A stretch of DNA of 64,000 nt from contig QANY01009128.1 in NCBI GenBank assembly GCA_003255025.1, forward strand, positions 682,547-746,546, in the 5' to 3' direction. The translations under genes were made by a program, and so were the position numbers. This document shows positions 36,481-55,687 of this stretch, one piece after another. A model generated the notes under the pieces. It saw only the letters and a program-made list of their open reading frames with translations. It did no database searches and was not told the origin of the DNA. The stretch comes from Datisca glomerata (Eukaryota > Streptophyta > Magnoliopsida > Cucurbitales > Datiscaceae). The first letter of the stretch is position 1. Each line of letters opens with the position of its first letter.

Positions 36481-39400
36481 CCGAGCTTACGTTTCAAAAG
36501 GTCATTTTAAAAAAAAAGAAAAAAAACCCTGAATTTGATGTGTAAGACAATAATCTTGATCATGGGTTGTTTGAACATCAAGAATGATCAGTACCAAATA
36601 TTTTGGGTAGTAAAGGTAAGTAATTTTCTTATAATTTATTATAAAATAACAGTATTCATGAAATACCTTTTTTCATAAAGTAACGTGAAATTTACAAGAA
36701 TTGAATCTCAACTCACATGGAGGATGAAGTCATATTATGACAATAGACTCTACTCGAGCACATACTTGCATCGCTACTGAATACAACAATTTTATATATT
36801 AAAATAGGTATCAGTATTAAATATGTTGGAATTTTTCTATAGTTTGCAAATGCTTGTTCTCTTTTTTCCCCTCTAAAGAAGTTTTTATTGCACAATAAGA
36901 GTAAAACTTAACAATGAGAAGATAGCTCCCCATGTCCTAGCTTTAAGGTTACATAACTCTGAGGCCCGTTTGGATCAGGGTATACAAGGCCGGAATAGGA
37001 GATAGATGGAAATATTTCAGATTACCTTATTTGGGTCAAGAAATCTTGAAGGCTATCCAATTCCTGAAGTAACATGATCCCTCATCTTAGGGAGTATCCT
37101 ATTCCTCCTCAAGAGAAAAGGAATTTAACATTCAGCACTTACAGCCTCTCCACTTACCCCAACCAGCAACCCTCTCTTTCATGAGGTCACCTCACCATCC
37201 ATACTCCCAGCACGTGAGATTTTCCAGCTGGTTGTCCATTGGGCCCTTAGATTTTTAATCAACAATTATATAGAAGTTGTTTTTCAACAAGAAGTTTTGA
37301 TGTGGGATCGATTGTGGGCGTTTTGCAGGTATTTTCAACAGAAATTATAGTAAAAAATAACTTCTACAATTCCTATTAAATTAACGTCAAGCTTCTTAAA
37401 TTATTAGAAATTTGTCAGATTTTTATAGAACTTTTTAAATTAAATTATTTTACCCTTATAATTGTTTCATGTAGTCTTCCTAAATTTAAGATGTTTGATC
37501 ACTATATTTATTATTTTGTACTTATCTTATTTTTATTAATATTTAATTAATATATTTAAGTTAGCTATTAGTTCTAAATTTGAAATTATTCTTTGATTAA
37601 GATAGTTATCCCCATATGCAAGTTGACAATTTCACTTTTGCCTTAAGGTAGCTTTATTGTTATGGTTATTTTACGTAAATTAATATTTTTTTTATTTAAA
37701 ACACTCATAATATTTTTATTTAAAATTTATCTTGTAAGCTTCCATTTGTGAATTTCATCTATAGAATGGAAATTGACATATTAAAACTCATAAATAACAT
37801 ATAACACACAATTAACAAAAACAACCGACTGGGTGAATCTATTATATGGTTCCAACAATCACCTATTAGATGCGTGTAAATATATTTCTTGTAAATTATG
37901 TTATTAAATATATTCATTGTAAATCACAAGTTATATAGTTTGAATAATTATATTGACATATGTATATCGATATACATGAAAATTTGTCGATAATAGTTTA
38001 ATATTTATAATTATCTTCATTATGTAAATAATGATATTCTTTGTAAATCACTAGTGTTGTGTATTAAAATAATAATATAATAATAACGATAGTTGTATAT
38101 AACCATTGATATGTCTTTGTTTGTAAATCGTATCAGACTGAAATGGTTATAAAAAATAATTTATCAACAATAAAATTTATATGCTATGATATTAACATTG
38201 TCATTTATTATTTACTTCGATATACAAGTTTCTACTATCAACTTCCCAATATTCAAGAGAATGATAAGAATCATTTTGACAAATTAAAGTATACCAAACA
38301 ATCTCAAAAGTGCGTGAAATGAGGCAATCAGCAAGTGAGAAATCGACAAATCAAGTAAAGAAGTTAATGTTATACATAAATATATACAAATAAGAACTAG
38401 CTAATTATATTATGTAAACTTACATGTTAATTAAAATCATGTGTAAATAGACGATACATAATTTACATTATGTGTAATTTTTATGCTGTAAATAACATTA
38501 AATTTATTTGAAATTAAGATTATCAAGTCATTTGCTTACAAAAATTATATTTACTACACACAATTTTTTTCATTAATTGGATGTTAAGTACTTGTGCCGT
38601 TGTCATTTTTAATATTTAAATCACAATAAAAGAAAAAAATTAGTCTTAGACAGTTAAGTTTTTAATGGGTAGTTATTGTACTTAAATTTTGCACAAATAT
38701 AAACTAAAGAGGTTTAAAAACAAATCTTTTCCAGTCATAATAAAAAATATCCAGAAAAGGTAACAGATTCATTTTAGTTATTTACAAAGGTAAATTAAAA
38801 TCTAAAAAAAGGTGAGTTTCTAATATGGAGATTCAAGTCAATGAAAAAAAGAGAAAAACAAATGGTAAAAACTGTAACCAAAAAAGACTAAAAAAGCAAA
38901 TAATGAAAAAATGTTTTTGTTGGTGATTTGTAAAATTTTGTTATGTTTTGAAATATTTTGGTTCAGTATTTTTCGATACCAAATTGAGTTCTTCTTATTT
39001 TGGTTCATTAAATTACTTATGAGTTATGACATTTGAATTTTAAACTCCTTATTTTTAAGTAATTAAGGCAATGTAAAAGGAACATTTAATTAGATACTAA
39101 TACATTGCTAGTTACCACAAAATCCCTATTTTCAAGGTTGGGAATTGATGGGTTGTGAGCCTATATAATAAGTCTTCTCCTTTTTATTATTAGACTTTGA
39201 CTTTTTCTTAACTCAAATTTAATAAATTTTTTAAATCCAATTTTTAATGAGTTTTAAGTTTTTTCCCATTAAATCTGATATTTATTTATTTCTTTTTTTA
39301 CAAATGAAATTTTTTTAATTTATTTTTTATAGGCAAGTATTAAGATGTTCTATAATTTTTATAATGATGTTTTAATTAAATATTATAGCTATTGCATATT

Positions 39401-39670
39401 TGAAGGAGAAAAGGATAAAATTAGCATCTCCGATACATCTTATCATTAAAACGTTTTTCCATATTAAACACATTAATCTTGCATTCCTATTAATTTAAAC
39501 AAGGTTCTAACTCATCACCAAACATAGTAATCATGTATTCCCTTACTATATTCTCACTAATCATATACCCATTAATCACATTCTTACCGATAATATTATA
39601 AAACTTAAACCAAATGACCCAACTTCTCACTCGTGAGCAAATCATAACTATAAAGACCTGTATATCCTAA
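36481..39670. other. AT-rich intergenic DNA, possible DNA transposon at 36964-39618
   Basis: No gene is seen. The sequence GGCCCGTTTGGATC (36963-36976) and the complement of the right boundary, GGGTCATTTGGTT (near 39606-39618), look like weak inverted ends of the PIF/Harbinger or related type. The interior 37300-39400 is very AT-rich and non-coding. No clear 3-bp target duplication was found. Confidence 0.3.
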
Positions 39671-40575
39671 CTTAGCCATTTGCTTCTATTGCTGTATTTC
39701 TCAACCAAGTTTCAATTTTTACATAAACACAGATATTTTCTTCCCAAAATACATAAAACAAACAAGGCATTCCCATTGTCAGTTCGATATAAAACATCAT
39801 ATTTACCAACTTACAGATACGTAAAAATAAGATTTTTGTAATTTGTAACAATACGTGCATGCTCTCAAAGCATTGAAATGGCATCCAGCCACTGTCACTA
39901 ATCTCTTCTGCATAACGCCTGTCACTAATATCTTCCGCATAACAGCTATTTGCTCGGAACCTCTTACTATCTTCCAAAATTTAGTTTTCAGTACTTCGAC
40001 TGAACAGAATGGCCTTGTTAAAGTTTGCAAAGGCATATATCTGCATAGAGAGAAGGAGATATAATCAGATGAATTCAGGTTGAAGCATTGAACTTGAAAA
40101 TCAAAATCTATTCGTTTCAATAGTGAAGCTCATTAAGTCTGATACGAAAGAAATGGACAGTTGCAATGCCTCCAGGTATGTCTCTATAAGCATGTCTAGG
40201 TGATCATGATAATTAAACTTATTGCTTTTCTAGATACGGACATTAGACCATGATTTAGTAGTCTGAAGTATAATAATGCAAATAGCTACATAAGTTACCT
40301 CTGGAAAAAGCCGCTGCTTCCCCTCTGCTTTCCTTGGCCTAACAAGAAGTTTACGAGCACCATAAAGCATGGACAGATTCAGAAACATCCTCAAGACAGC
40401 GACCAGCAATTTAAGTACGAAATGAAAATCTGTTGATTTGGACCTGAAAAATCAGGCTGCACGCGACTGACTGTGCAATGTCAGGATGGTGCGGAGTATC
40501 ATTTTCTTTTGTAGTTATTACATAATAATGCACATTGTTCCAGTTTACCTGGACTGGAGGCATTATTAAGTGATG
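39671..40575 (-). other. 3' flank of the 375-aa gene
   Basis: ORFs at 39672-40120 have no recognisable domain. Splice-like signals near 40300 suggest that part of this is a 3' UTR or a spliced downstream extension of the gene at 40576-42524. I cannot support a separate gene. Confidence 0.3.
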
Positions 40576-42524
40576 TCAATCTTCCCTGTCACTTATCTCA
40601 AAAACTGACCTAGTAGACACACATGACATGAGCCCCGGAAAGTTTCTATCTTTATGACTAAATAGATAAATTTCAGGCCTTTGTTTACTTGGAGAAATCC
40701 CAAGATTATGTAAGGCCATTACAAGCCGATTCCCAACTTTAGGTCTCCTATTATTGCTACAATTTGAAGTCTTTCGAACTGGGTCAGATGGCAATGGGAA
40801 AGGAAGCGAATTCGGAGCTCTTTTGGTGGTAAACTGCTGTGTAGCATTATTCTCTGCTATAATATTCTTAGATTGTGTTTCTGGCTGACTTTTGTTATCT
40901 GTAGATTCAACACCAGAGTCTAAAGGGTCACCAAAACCGGCAACGTCATCGAATGTCGGGAAATATCTGTTTATGATACTCGAAACTGATATTACATCTG
41001 ACGACAACTCACTCGAGGACTCCTCTAAATTCCTTTGTTCTCTACTCTTAACTTCATGATTAGTTGTACAATGATAAAACCTCTCATGGGATGTACCAGT
41101 CGGATCTCCATCATCTCTACCAGGCACTTCTCTCTCTAATTCATTTGGCATGCACTGTAAAAGATGATTTTGCTTACCTCGCTTCTTTCTCTTCCTTTTC
41201 TTCGTTCTAAAGATGGCTCTGTGGACCTCATTAAAGAAACGTTTATGGAATTGGAATCTTTTCTTCTTACGAATACTTCTAGAGTGGTATTTTGGTTCAA
41301 ATGAGCCAGAAACGTTGCTCCAATTAGAAATATGATCACCAACTTCCACAGTCCGATCCTGAGCTGTACACGGCTTGTTAAACTCACGCAAAGGACTTAC
41401 TTTCATGTGAAGAAACCGTTCTCCTTGCAATCCTTGTAAAGCACACCTCATAAGTACCATATCAGGAATATGGTAAAAGCATGATTTTCTCTTGACCTAC
41501 AAGAAAAGAAAGTTACAAGATGAACTGATGCAACACGTAACGAAGATTGTATTCGGGAATGGAAATAAAGTTACAAGATGAACCATTAGGCGATAAACTC
41601 GGATCTCTCCAATCCTCGGGAAACATTTGAAATGTGCTCTCTCAAGTTCCCCTGTGAAACATGTTTCCACTTTTTAATCAATAATCTGTAAGCCAAAACA
41701 ATGTAGATGATGGAAGGATGTGAAAAGACAAAATCAAGTTAATGAACATCTTGACACAATGGAGAAAAAAGCAAAAAAAAGTTAGTGCATTGGTGAAGTA
41801 TGTGGGATATTATAAGCTAGCATTACCTGGTTGTGACTGATCATCCAGTCTTATAGACTCTAGTGACTTAGATTTCAGTGTAATGGTTATGAATAAATTT
41901 GTAGATGAAGCTCAGATAATAATGTTATGGTCCAGAAATCAACGGATAGTACTATGAATGCAGCAAAACTAGGCAAACTATAATTTAGTTCTTAGTGAAT
42001 CGATTAAGGAATCAGGAATAATAAAAAATCACAAAATAACGAGAAAGAATCTGAGAGTCTAAATGGGTGATTGAATTTCTATCGTAAAACTCAACTCAAT
42101 AATGCATGCATTAATAGTTATCGATTTTAAAACGAAACACAAAAGATTAACGGTGAAGCTGAATCTCCAGGTATTCCATTAGTGTCTTTTGGAATACAAA
42201 AAGTTTCCACAAACCAGAAAAGAAATGCTTTGATATTTAATTAACTGCAATCTTAGCTCAACTTCACCAATTTTTTGCTCTAATGAACCGCAATGGCCTA
42301 AAGAAGTGATTTTTAACCCTGGCAGAACGAGTGAAAGATTAATCAGAGAGAGAGAGAGAGGATGAAAGAGAGTGAATACACGTACTCTTGAAAGCTACGG
42401 CAGTGATGTCTGGCGGTACCGCCACAGCGAAGCGAGTGCCCAAGTTGGTGTCTATGAAGAACGCAACTTCCATTGCTGCATAAGCCATTGGAGTGAAGGA
42501 GCAAGTGATATTGTACAGCTCCAT
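40576..42524 (-). CDS. Plant protein of unknown function, 375 aa
   Basis: Three exons with GT-AG borders join in frame on the minus strand: 42524-42386, 41651-41584 and 41496-40576. The N-terminal 110 residues look conserved and folded: MELYNITCSFTPMAYAAMEV, IDTNLGTRFAVAVPPDITAV, ELERAHFKCFPRIGEIRVYR, VKRKSCFYHIPD. The middle has a very basic patch (RKKKRFQFHKRF and TKKRKRKKRGK), which could be a nuclear signal. The C-terminal half is low-complexity, Ser-rich and polar. I do not recognise a named domain. Clean introns and one uninterrupted frame argue for a real gene. It is divergently paired with the RsmB-like gene. Confidence 0.75.
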
Positions 42525-43478
42525 ACCGGCTAATTAAAATCTTGCGGGGAGAAGTAAACGACGTGTCGCTAAGTAGCTTAACGATTATTCATTATTTTGG
42601 TTCATTCATACACCGTTCGAACTTGATTTAACTAACCATTTCAGTCGCTTGACATATAATCGTTTAATCAGCGGTTAAACTGACTCGAAACGACATGTGG
42701 TGAGCATGTCCAAACAACAAGAACCACGCCGCCCGCCCAAGAAAAGACTCGCTCTTTTCATTCTTGACTCTATCCAAATCCACTACACCATCATTGCGAC
42801 AGGCTTCTTCTACCTGTCGTTTCTTTTACTTCTGGTGAGAGTAAGACTCTTCCACGTCAAAATTCGATTCTTTGAATACCAGCATTAGCTCAGATTGAGT
42901 CCATAACTAGTAGTAAGCTATGTGGGTACTGGACACGGATACTTAGAGCTTCTCAGCACCAAAGCTTTCTTCAAATTGAAATTCTCCCGCTGGATGCTGC
43001 AAATCGAAGTGGTAAGTGATTCTGCTTAACGTCAACTGGATTGGAATGAACGTGGAGATTGTTAAGTTTACTCGAAAATCAAAATCAAAATGCAGGAAGT
43101 TACAAGAGTGGAAATAGATAGCTTCATCAATTTCCTGACTTTTAAATTTTACATTATTCTAAGTTATAGAAGTGGTAGAAAGTGTTTGCAACTTCAAGTG
43201 AAGGCCGAATGACTTAAATTGATTAGTGGTCGTCATTTTACTCGTTAGATTTTGGTTGCTCTTAAACAGACAAAATTTTCTCTTTTTGTGTGGAAACTCT
43301 TATTTGGTTGTCTTTTCATTTCCTGGCTCACATTTAGGCATCAGGGTTGAGCACATCCACCTCACAGCAAGGAAAGTCGAGGAGTAAAACAAGCTTTTGG
43401 AGTTTTTAGCTGTTATCAATGGAAGAAAACTCTCAACCTGCATGTCATTAAGAGAGAGAGGATAGAAAAACAGTCAAA
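42525..43478. promoter_or_regulatory. Divergent promoter region between the 375-aa gene and the RsmB-like gene
   Basis: The 954-bp gap between two start codons on opposite strands probably holds both promoters and both 5' UTRs. A plus-strand ORF at 42697-42888 is short, has no recognised motif and is not in frame with the methyltransferase. A GA-rich run lies just before the ATG at 43479. Confidence 0.45.
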
Positions 43479-49145
<5,667 letters not shown>

Positions 49146-50994
49146 AGATGTAAGAAAAGCTACCCCCTAGTTTATTTGCCTATTATGTCTCTGAAATCCA
49201 ATGAAGTATGATTACCATGTCTGATTCATTACTTCAGACAAAAAATGTGGATGAAGAATTTTATTTTGTTATATGCTTGAAAAGTAGTTTTTAACAACCC
49301 CAAGGAAAAAATATATATTCAGAGCATGTCATTTTCTTTTTCCGGAATACTAGTTTGGAAAACAGAGTTGAACGTCATGATTACCTGAAAACCCCCATTT
49401 CGTGCTTCGAAAGCCTATAAGTTGAGAAGGAATCCATTCTAAAAGTGGCCTCCAAAGGCCCCTTTATTGTTGGGGAATAAGTCATTGTTTTCGTTGGAAC
49501 GTAGCCCTGGATCTCCTTTTCACTCTCATGCATAGTTTCTCTTTTCGTTTTCTCCTTTCGTATGTGTAAAGACTCGCTGATTCACAAACAGTGATATATA
49601 TTGCAGAGTAAGAAGATTACAGCGATTGAACTGTCATATATTTCTCATCAAGTGATGGTGAAGCGTGCTTTTTTCCTCGATTAGCAAACCGACCAGAAAG
49701 TGAAAGTAGACATACCTTCCAGATGGCCTTGCAGATCTGATTACATCTTCTTGAAGTTGATTGAGACGGTGATCAACAATGAAAGGAAATCAAGCCATGG
49801 ATCATTTGTAGCAACAGCTAGGTTATAGCTAAAGAAAAGGTCCGCTTTTAGTTACTTGGAGATATATTGTGCTCTTTGGTAGTTATGCATATGGTCAGAC
49901 TGGGGTTATCTGGTTTGAATCCATCTAATGATATGTCAGAAATGAAATTTTTTATATAAAAGTTGAATATACTCGAAACCTATATACTAAATAATATCAT
50001 ATATGTTATATAAAGATAGTACAAGACTAATACCAGGAAACCCGTCATCAAATACGACATGTAGTTAGTGATTAGAAGATACAAAAACAGACATACATTT
50101 AAGCTGACCCAACCTGTCTCTGCACCAACCTGAAATTGATTAGAAGATACAAAAACAGCTGTAAACCCAACTGAGAACATGCAAAACACAGCATTATAAC
50201 ACAGTTTTCGTACTGAAATAAAGCCCATTGTTGCAAACTTATCCACGTCTTCATATTGTACATATACATTCATATATGATACTGAAGTTGAAGGAATTAG
50301 CATGGCAGTTATGTCAGTATTTATTTTGGGTTTTGACAAAGTTGGTCTATAGTGGAGCAGTTATTATTAGCACGTGTGATTGTGGTGGCTCCTGGATTGT
50401 CTATGAACAATTTAAGAAACGGCTGTGATATTTTGTTTGATATATAAGAGAAAGAACCTGATCAATCCTCTTGCAGTTATTAATTTCTATGAACATAATA
50501 TACTTGAAGAACTATATAGTAAATTAGTAAGGAAGGTTTTGTACGTATTAAAGCAATTCTCTCTCTGACTTGTTGGTGCCCATAAACATTGGGACGTCTT
50601 GTTGGGATTCAACTTTGATTCACACTTCTGGTTGGTTTTGAATTGAAAACAGAGCAATTGATAGCTTAATGGTAATGCTCTAGATTTTATTTACCGTTTG
50701 GGTGTGGAATTCAAAACCTTGATTACTAAGTTAACTAGGATTATATGTCCATTCACTTATGTCTTCTAACAAGAAATCATGATTGAGATTACAGGAAAAA
50801 CCGAAGTGTTGTTTAGAGTGTAAAGGAAAGGAGATGTCAATCACAACTGTGTCACCAAACAAATAATTTGTTTAAATTGATACCCATTTTCAAGACAGGA
50901 GCCATCAAGCACTCGACCACCTCTCCGAAAGCACGGTGAATTAGTAAGAACATAACCAAAGAAAACTAAGAAGAATGAAATATATATATATATA
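49146..50994. other. Intergenic DNA, no supported gene
   Basis: 3' UTR of the RsmB-like gene at first, then non-coding DNA. A minus-strand ORF at 50339-49980 contains SVGFTAVFVSSNQFQVGAET followed by GW, which faintly recalls the signal peptide and first strand of early-nodulin-like phytocyanins, but the rest of that fold is absent. An AT microsatellite lies at 50979-50994 at the edge of the viral-like block. Confidence 0.4.
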
Positions 50995-51144
50995 CAGATT
51001 TGAACACTATAGATACATTTATGAAGTTATAGTAATCTAATCTCAGAGCATGTAAATCAGACATACATTCCATGACTCTAACCGAAATATCAGTTATATT
51101 ACTTTTAGTAAGGTTGTAATCCGAAATTTCATCTCCATCAATCA

Positions 51145-52073
51145 ATGGGGTCTGCACCCCCATACTACCAGAACTATGGAGATACATCAAAAAATCGTAA
51201 AATACAACATTGGGATTACATAGAATCTTTTACAAATACATTTTATTATCAAAATTCGATACGTAACCATACATGGTTTATCCGTATATGCCCTAAAGTA
51301 TTAGACGCAAGTTTACCAAATTGGTATCTCATCTGGTGGGATAAGTTTGGTCTCACGTTTGATACTCTACCTGAAATACTTCAAACTAAATTCAAGGAAT
51401 GGCATTCACAATATGCCCTTCTCAATAAAAATATTACCGTATCTAAAACATTAGTACATTTTATTATCCGATTCAATATCCCAATTGATTTGGAAATATG
51501 ATCTTAAATGTGAATACCAGAATGACATACATGTACTAAAACTAATTTTCTTCACTAAATGGTGGGATAAATGTATGAACCCCCACTTAACTGAATTAAT
51601 TAAACTGATTAAAACCCATGGACAAGTTCGCTACGAAGCAGTTCCTAAACTTGTACCAGCATCAACAAGCAACCCATTTATGAATGCTCAAAATCTCATT
51701 AAACAACAGTTTCCCTATATCAGTGAAAAAGAATTGGCTGTTAAAACAATGGACTTTATTAAACACCAGTTCCTACATGTGTTTGGATCCGACATTTTCT
51801 CCATGGCCACATCTAGTGCAAACCCGAGTTCACAAAGGCAATCACCATCATCTCCTAGTACTTTGCCTACTACTGATCTCAGCCTTGACCTCACCCACAC
51901 AATGCCTTCAGCATCCTTGCTGGTGAAAGTCAAGACTCGAATGATGATCTGCCAGAGCTATCACCGGAAGCGGACCCACAAGAGCCAACCATTGCTGACT
52001 TTTGGGAATCCTTGACCTCTATCATTTCTGACCAAATGGACAAAGATAATAAAGGAAAAGGAAAATTGATCTG
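51145..52073 (+). pseudogene. Viral-like ORF of unknown role in repeat A
   Basis: Two overlapping open segments, 51145-51501 and 51485-52015, read in different frames. The first has FYYQNSIRNHTWFIRICPKV and WYLIWWDKFG; the second has FFTKWWDKCMNPHLTELIKL, then a Pro/Ser/Thr-rich stretch. The tryptophan-rich WWDKF motif recurs in plant pararetroviral polyproteins downstream of RNase H or upstream of the promoter. Its role is not known to me. A frameshift near 51490 separates the halves. The second copy at 56114-57030 has the same region with different breaks. Confidence 0.5.
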
Positions 52074-52283
52074 ATAATGACTAGACCAGGTGTCATCCAA
52101 GTAGAAGCACACAAATATACTTTTGTCACAGTAGATTCTCCAACCGCACAAGTGGACGATGCTCATGAAGTCACACTACATCTATGATAATGAATTGTAA
52201 TAATTGTGATTATACCATAGTTACTTTAGTATGTACTCTAGTTACTTTTTGTACTCGAGTTAAGTTTATTTACTTTCTTGTAT

Positions 52284-52290
52284 TATAAAA
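52284..52290 (+). promoter_or_regulatory. TATA box at the end of repeat A
   Basis: TATAAAA in the context TTGTATTATAAAAGGGCACC, 25 bp before the repeat boundary. It is also present in repeat B. The position fits a pararetroviral promoter; activity is not shown. Confidence 0.55.
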
Positions 52291-52309
52291 GGGCACCTCC
52301 CCTTGTTGA

Positions 52310-53817
52310 TGTCTCACTGAAAGTCAACGCCAAAAAATCTTAAACTCTCAAAATTAATATTGACCCGATTACTGGTACCCATACCAGAACAGAATATGCA
52401 TGTTATACCTTAGCCCAATCCATTATCCACCACTTCCTTGGCCCAGGAATTGTCAATACAGATTGACACAGAGAACTTCTCCAAAATCTGAGATGCCCAT
52501 CTCTTACCCACTTCAGGTGGTATGAGGACTTCTTTCTGATGAAATTCATGCAGAGAAGTGATGCAAACAGTGAACACTAGAAGGAAAAGTTCATTGATGG
52601 TTTCCCAAGTCTTTTTGCTGAAAGAGTAAGACGAAAACTCAGAGATAAAAATGATCAAATGGATATTTCTTATGATCAATATACATATGGACACCTCATT
52701 GCCCTAGTCATAGAAGAAGGACTAGGATTATGCAATGATATGAAACTGCAACATATGATGAAAAGTCAGAATCTTAACAACAGAAAAGAATTAGGTGAAT
52801 TTTGTAACCAATTTGCCTACGATACTAAAATCCAGTATCCAACTACTTATTCATCATTCAAACCACATAGGATTTCCTCTAAGCCATCTAAACCGCATAA
52901 GAAATACTTTTCGAAAAAGAAATTCAGACATAAAGAGTCCAAACATAGATCTCAACCACACCAGAAATCTCATAACAGCAAAGTCAAAACCATCTGCTAC
53001 AAGTGTGGCTTAACAGGAGATTTTGCCAACAAATTCTGATTTAAATTCAAAAAAAAAACTTCATGAGTTAGCTCTCGATGAAGAGACTCAACAGAAGATT
53101 TTGAACTACCTCTCTGAAGATAGTTCTACTACCAATACATATGATGACGTTGCATATATTTCTGCATCTGAGTCAGACTCATCTTTCACATCTGAACAAC
53201 CTGATCAACCTTGTTGCAGCTCTAAAACTTGCAATGCCATAATAGAAACCAACTATTGGAAGGCAATAGTTGAGATGAATGGACCGGGTCTAAATGTTTT
53301 AACTGATACGCAATGATTTCTTCTCACCATAGCTGATCAAATAATGGATCCAGAGATGAAACTCAAGTTTTTAGAAACTTGTTACAAGGAATATTCCACT
53401 CCCGAGATCAAACCTGTAGAAAATTACAGTATGAGAGAACTGTTAAACCGTATTCAATAGGATTATATACCACATAAACTTGTAACCATTTCTGATCTGA
53501 AAATGAAAATTAATATTATTAAATCTGAAATTCAGCAGTTAAAGACTGCAAATCAAATCATTTTTCAGGATCTCAATCTCCTGAAACAGTTTACAGCAAA
53601 AGGGAAAAACCCTATAGACGTCTCAACCCTGCCTTCACAAGATCAGCCAAGTCAAAGTCAAGGTCAACCTTTGACTTCACCAGATCAGCCATCTCCTGAT
53701 CAAAGTCAAAGTCAGACTTTGACCTTCCCAGATCAGTCTTGTCAGATCTTACCAGATCAGACAAAGAAAAATAATCCGTATTTATTCATGTTGAACCAGG
53801 TCACCTTCCAGAAATGA
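52310..53817 (+). pseudogene. Capsid-type region with zinc knuckle remnant
   Basis: Open segments at 52659-53039, 53023-53316 and 53503-53817. The first is rich in Lys/His/Ser and ends with CYKCGLTGDFANKF, a CCHC knuckle in which the His and last Cys are lost. The second is acidic. The third is a Gln/Ser/Pro-rich linker with repeated DQPS-type units (53640-53765), probably between capsid and protease. The order resembles the caulimovirid capsid-to-polymerase region. It cannot be translated as one protein. Confidence 0.55.
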
Positions 53818-55634
53818 TATACGAAGATTACCTTAGTCATTAAACTTGATTTCATCATTACTGATGTCATTGTCTTAGTTGATAGTGGTGCAGATATGAA
53901 CTGCATACATGAAGGATTAATCCCTCTGAAATGCTTTCATAAAACCACTCAATCCCTTACAAGCGCGAGTAGGAATTCCATGAGAATTCAGTACAAGATA
54001 CCATAAGCACTTATCTGCAAACAGGAAGTTTGCTTACCTGTTTCATTTGTGCTCATAAAGAATATGACACAAAGCATTATCTTATGCAATCCTTTTCTGA
54101 ATTCGATTATGCCTATCACCAGAATTGATACCTCTGGTATCCAAACCGTAATTGATATCGTTGATATTACTTTAAATTTATCGCCAAACCTTATATTAAG
54201 GAAGTAGATATCATCAGACATCTGATTGATAATAAGACAAATCAGTTAAATCTGTTACAAAAAGAAATACACTTTTTGATAATTGACCAACTTATTCAAC
54301 AACCCGTAATACAAAAGAAAATTAAAACAGTTCTTCATGAATTTCAATCTAAAATTTGTAGTGATATTCCTAATGCCTTCTAGGATAGGAAAAAACACAT
54401 CATCTCCTTATAATACCATCCAGACTTCAATGAAAAAAATATTCCTATCAAATCTAGGCCCAACTAAATGAAAAAAGAATATTTAGAACTCTGCAAAACT
54501 GACATTGAATCCCTGTTGCAGAAGAAATTAATTAGACCCAGTATATCTGCTTGGAGTTGTACTGATTTCTATGTAAACAAAAATGCTAAGATAGAAAGAG
54601 GATCACCTAGATTAGTGATCAATTATAAACCATTAAATGATGCTTTACAGTGGATCAGATATCCAATCCCTAATAAAAAAGATCTACTTGATAGACTCTA
54701 TGACTCAGTGATTTTTTTTAAAATTTAATCTGAAATCAGGATTTTGGCAAATCCAAATAGCTGAACCAGATAGGTATAAAACTGCATTTACTATACTATT
54801 TGGTCATTATGAATGGAATGTTTTACCATTTGATGTAAAAAATGATCCATCTAAATTTCAGCATATCATGAATGATATTTTTAATGCTTATGCTGCTTTT
54901 ATTATCTGTTACATTGATGATATCTTAATCTTCTCGTCATCCATAGATCAACATTTTAAACATCTTCATATTTTTAAGAATGTTATTATCCGAAATAGTT
55001 TAGTATTATCTGTCACTAAAATGAAATTATTTCAAACTACTGTCAGATTCTTAGGCCATAACATTTCTAATGACACTATTATTCCTATTAACCGCAATAT
55101 AGATTTTGCATCTAAGTTTTCAGATGAGATTAAGGATAAAACACAATTACAAAGATGTTTAGGGAGTCTGAATTATATCCGTGATTTTTATCCACAATTA
55201 GCTCAGGATGCTGCTCTGCTTAATAAGAGGCTTCAAAAGAAACTTATACCTTGGACATCAGATCTGACTTAGCCATTAAAAATATTAAAGCTAAAATAAA
55301 ACAATTACATTGTTTAGCTTTACCACATCCTACCTGGCATAAAATTGTAGAAACCAATGCCTCAAATCTAGGTTATGGAGGTATTCTAAAACAGGTAAAT
55401 TCTCATAATCAGAAAGAAGAATTATTAAGATTTATCTCTGGTACGTGGAAAGGACCTGCTAAGAATTATCCGACAATTAAACATGAATGTTTAACTATTA
55501 TAAAATGCGTGTTGAAATTACAAGATGATCTGTTAAATCAACATTTTCTTATCCGTATTGACTGCTCTACTGCAAAACAGATTTTCAAAAATGATGTACA
55601 AAATCTTATCTCTAAACAGATATTTGCATCATGA
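53818..55634 (+). pseudogene. Pararetroviral protease, reverse transcriptase and RNase H remnants
   Basis: The aspartic protease motif VLVDSGADMNCIHEG is readable, with DSG at 53881-53889. RT starts near 54468 with a block ending in PRLVINYKPLND, IRYPIPNKKDLLDRL; after a frameshift near 54720, SGFWQIQI and YKTAFTILFGHYEWNVLPF, then the polymerase box YIDD at 54910-54921. RNase H follows at 55251-55634, with TNAS where TDAS is usual. At least two frameshifts and one stop break the frame. The enzyme set would copy pregenomic RNA to DNA. Confidence 0.7.
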
Positions 55635-55687
55635 TAGAGTATCTTATCTGTATTCTAACCGGTGAATATCTACAGGGACAAAACTCC

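Larger units (their letters stand above)
50995..52309 (+). repeat. Direct repeat A of the pararetrovirus-like unit
   Basis: 1,315 bp, matching 55970-57263 at roughly 90 percent by eye. Both copies begin CAGATTTGAACACTATAG and end CACCTCCCCT(T/C)GTTGA. Copy B lacks a short segment near 56760-56770 relative to A. Confidence 0.85.

Noticed and set aside
42697..42888. 63-aa ORF upstream of the RsmB-like gene
   Set aside because: Not in frame with exon 1, with no splice path to it; most likely 5' UTR or promoter.
49980..50339. Possible phytocyanin (early nodulin-like) N-terminus
   Set aside because: Only a short FQVGAETGW-like piece fits; no copper-site residues or further exons were found.
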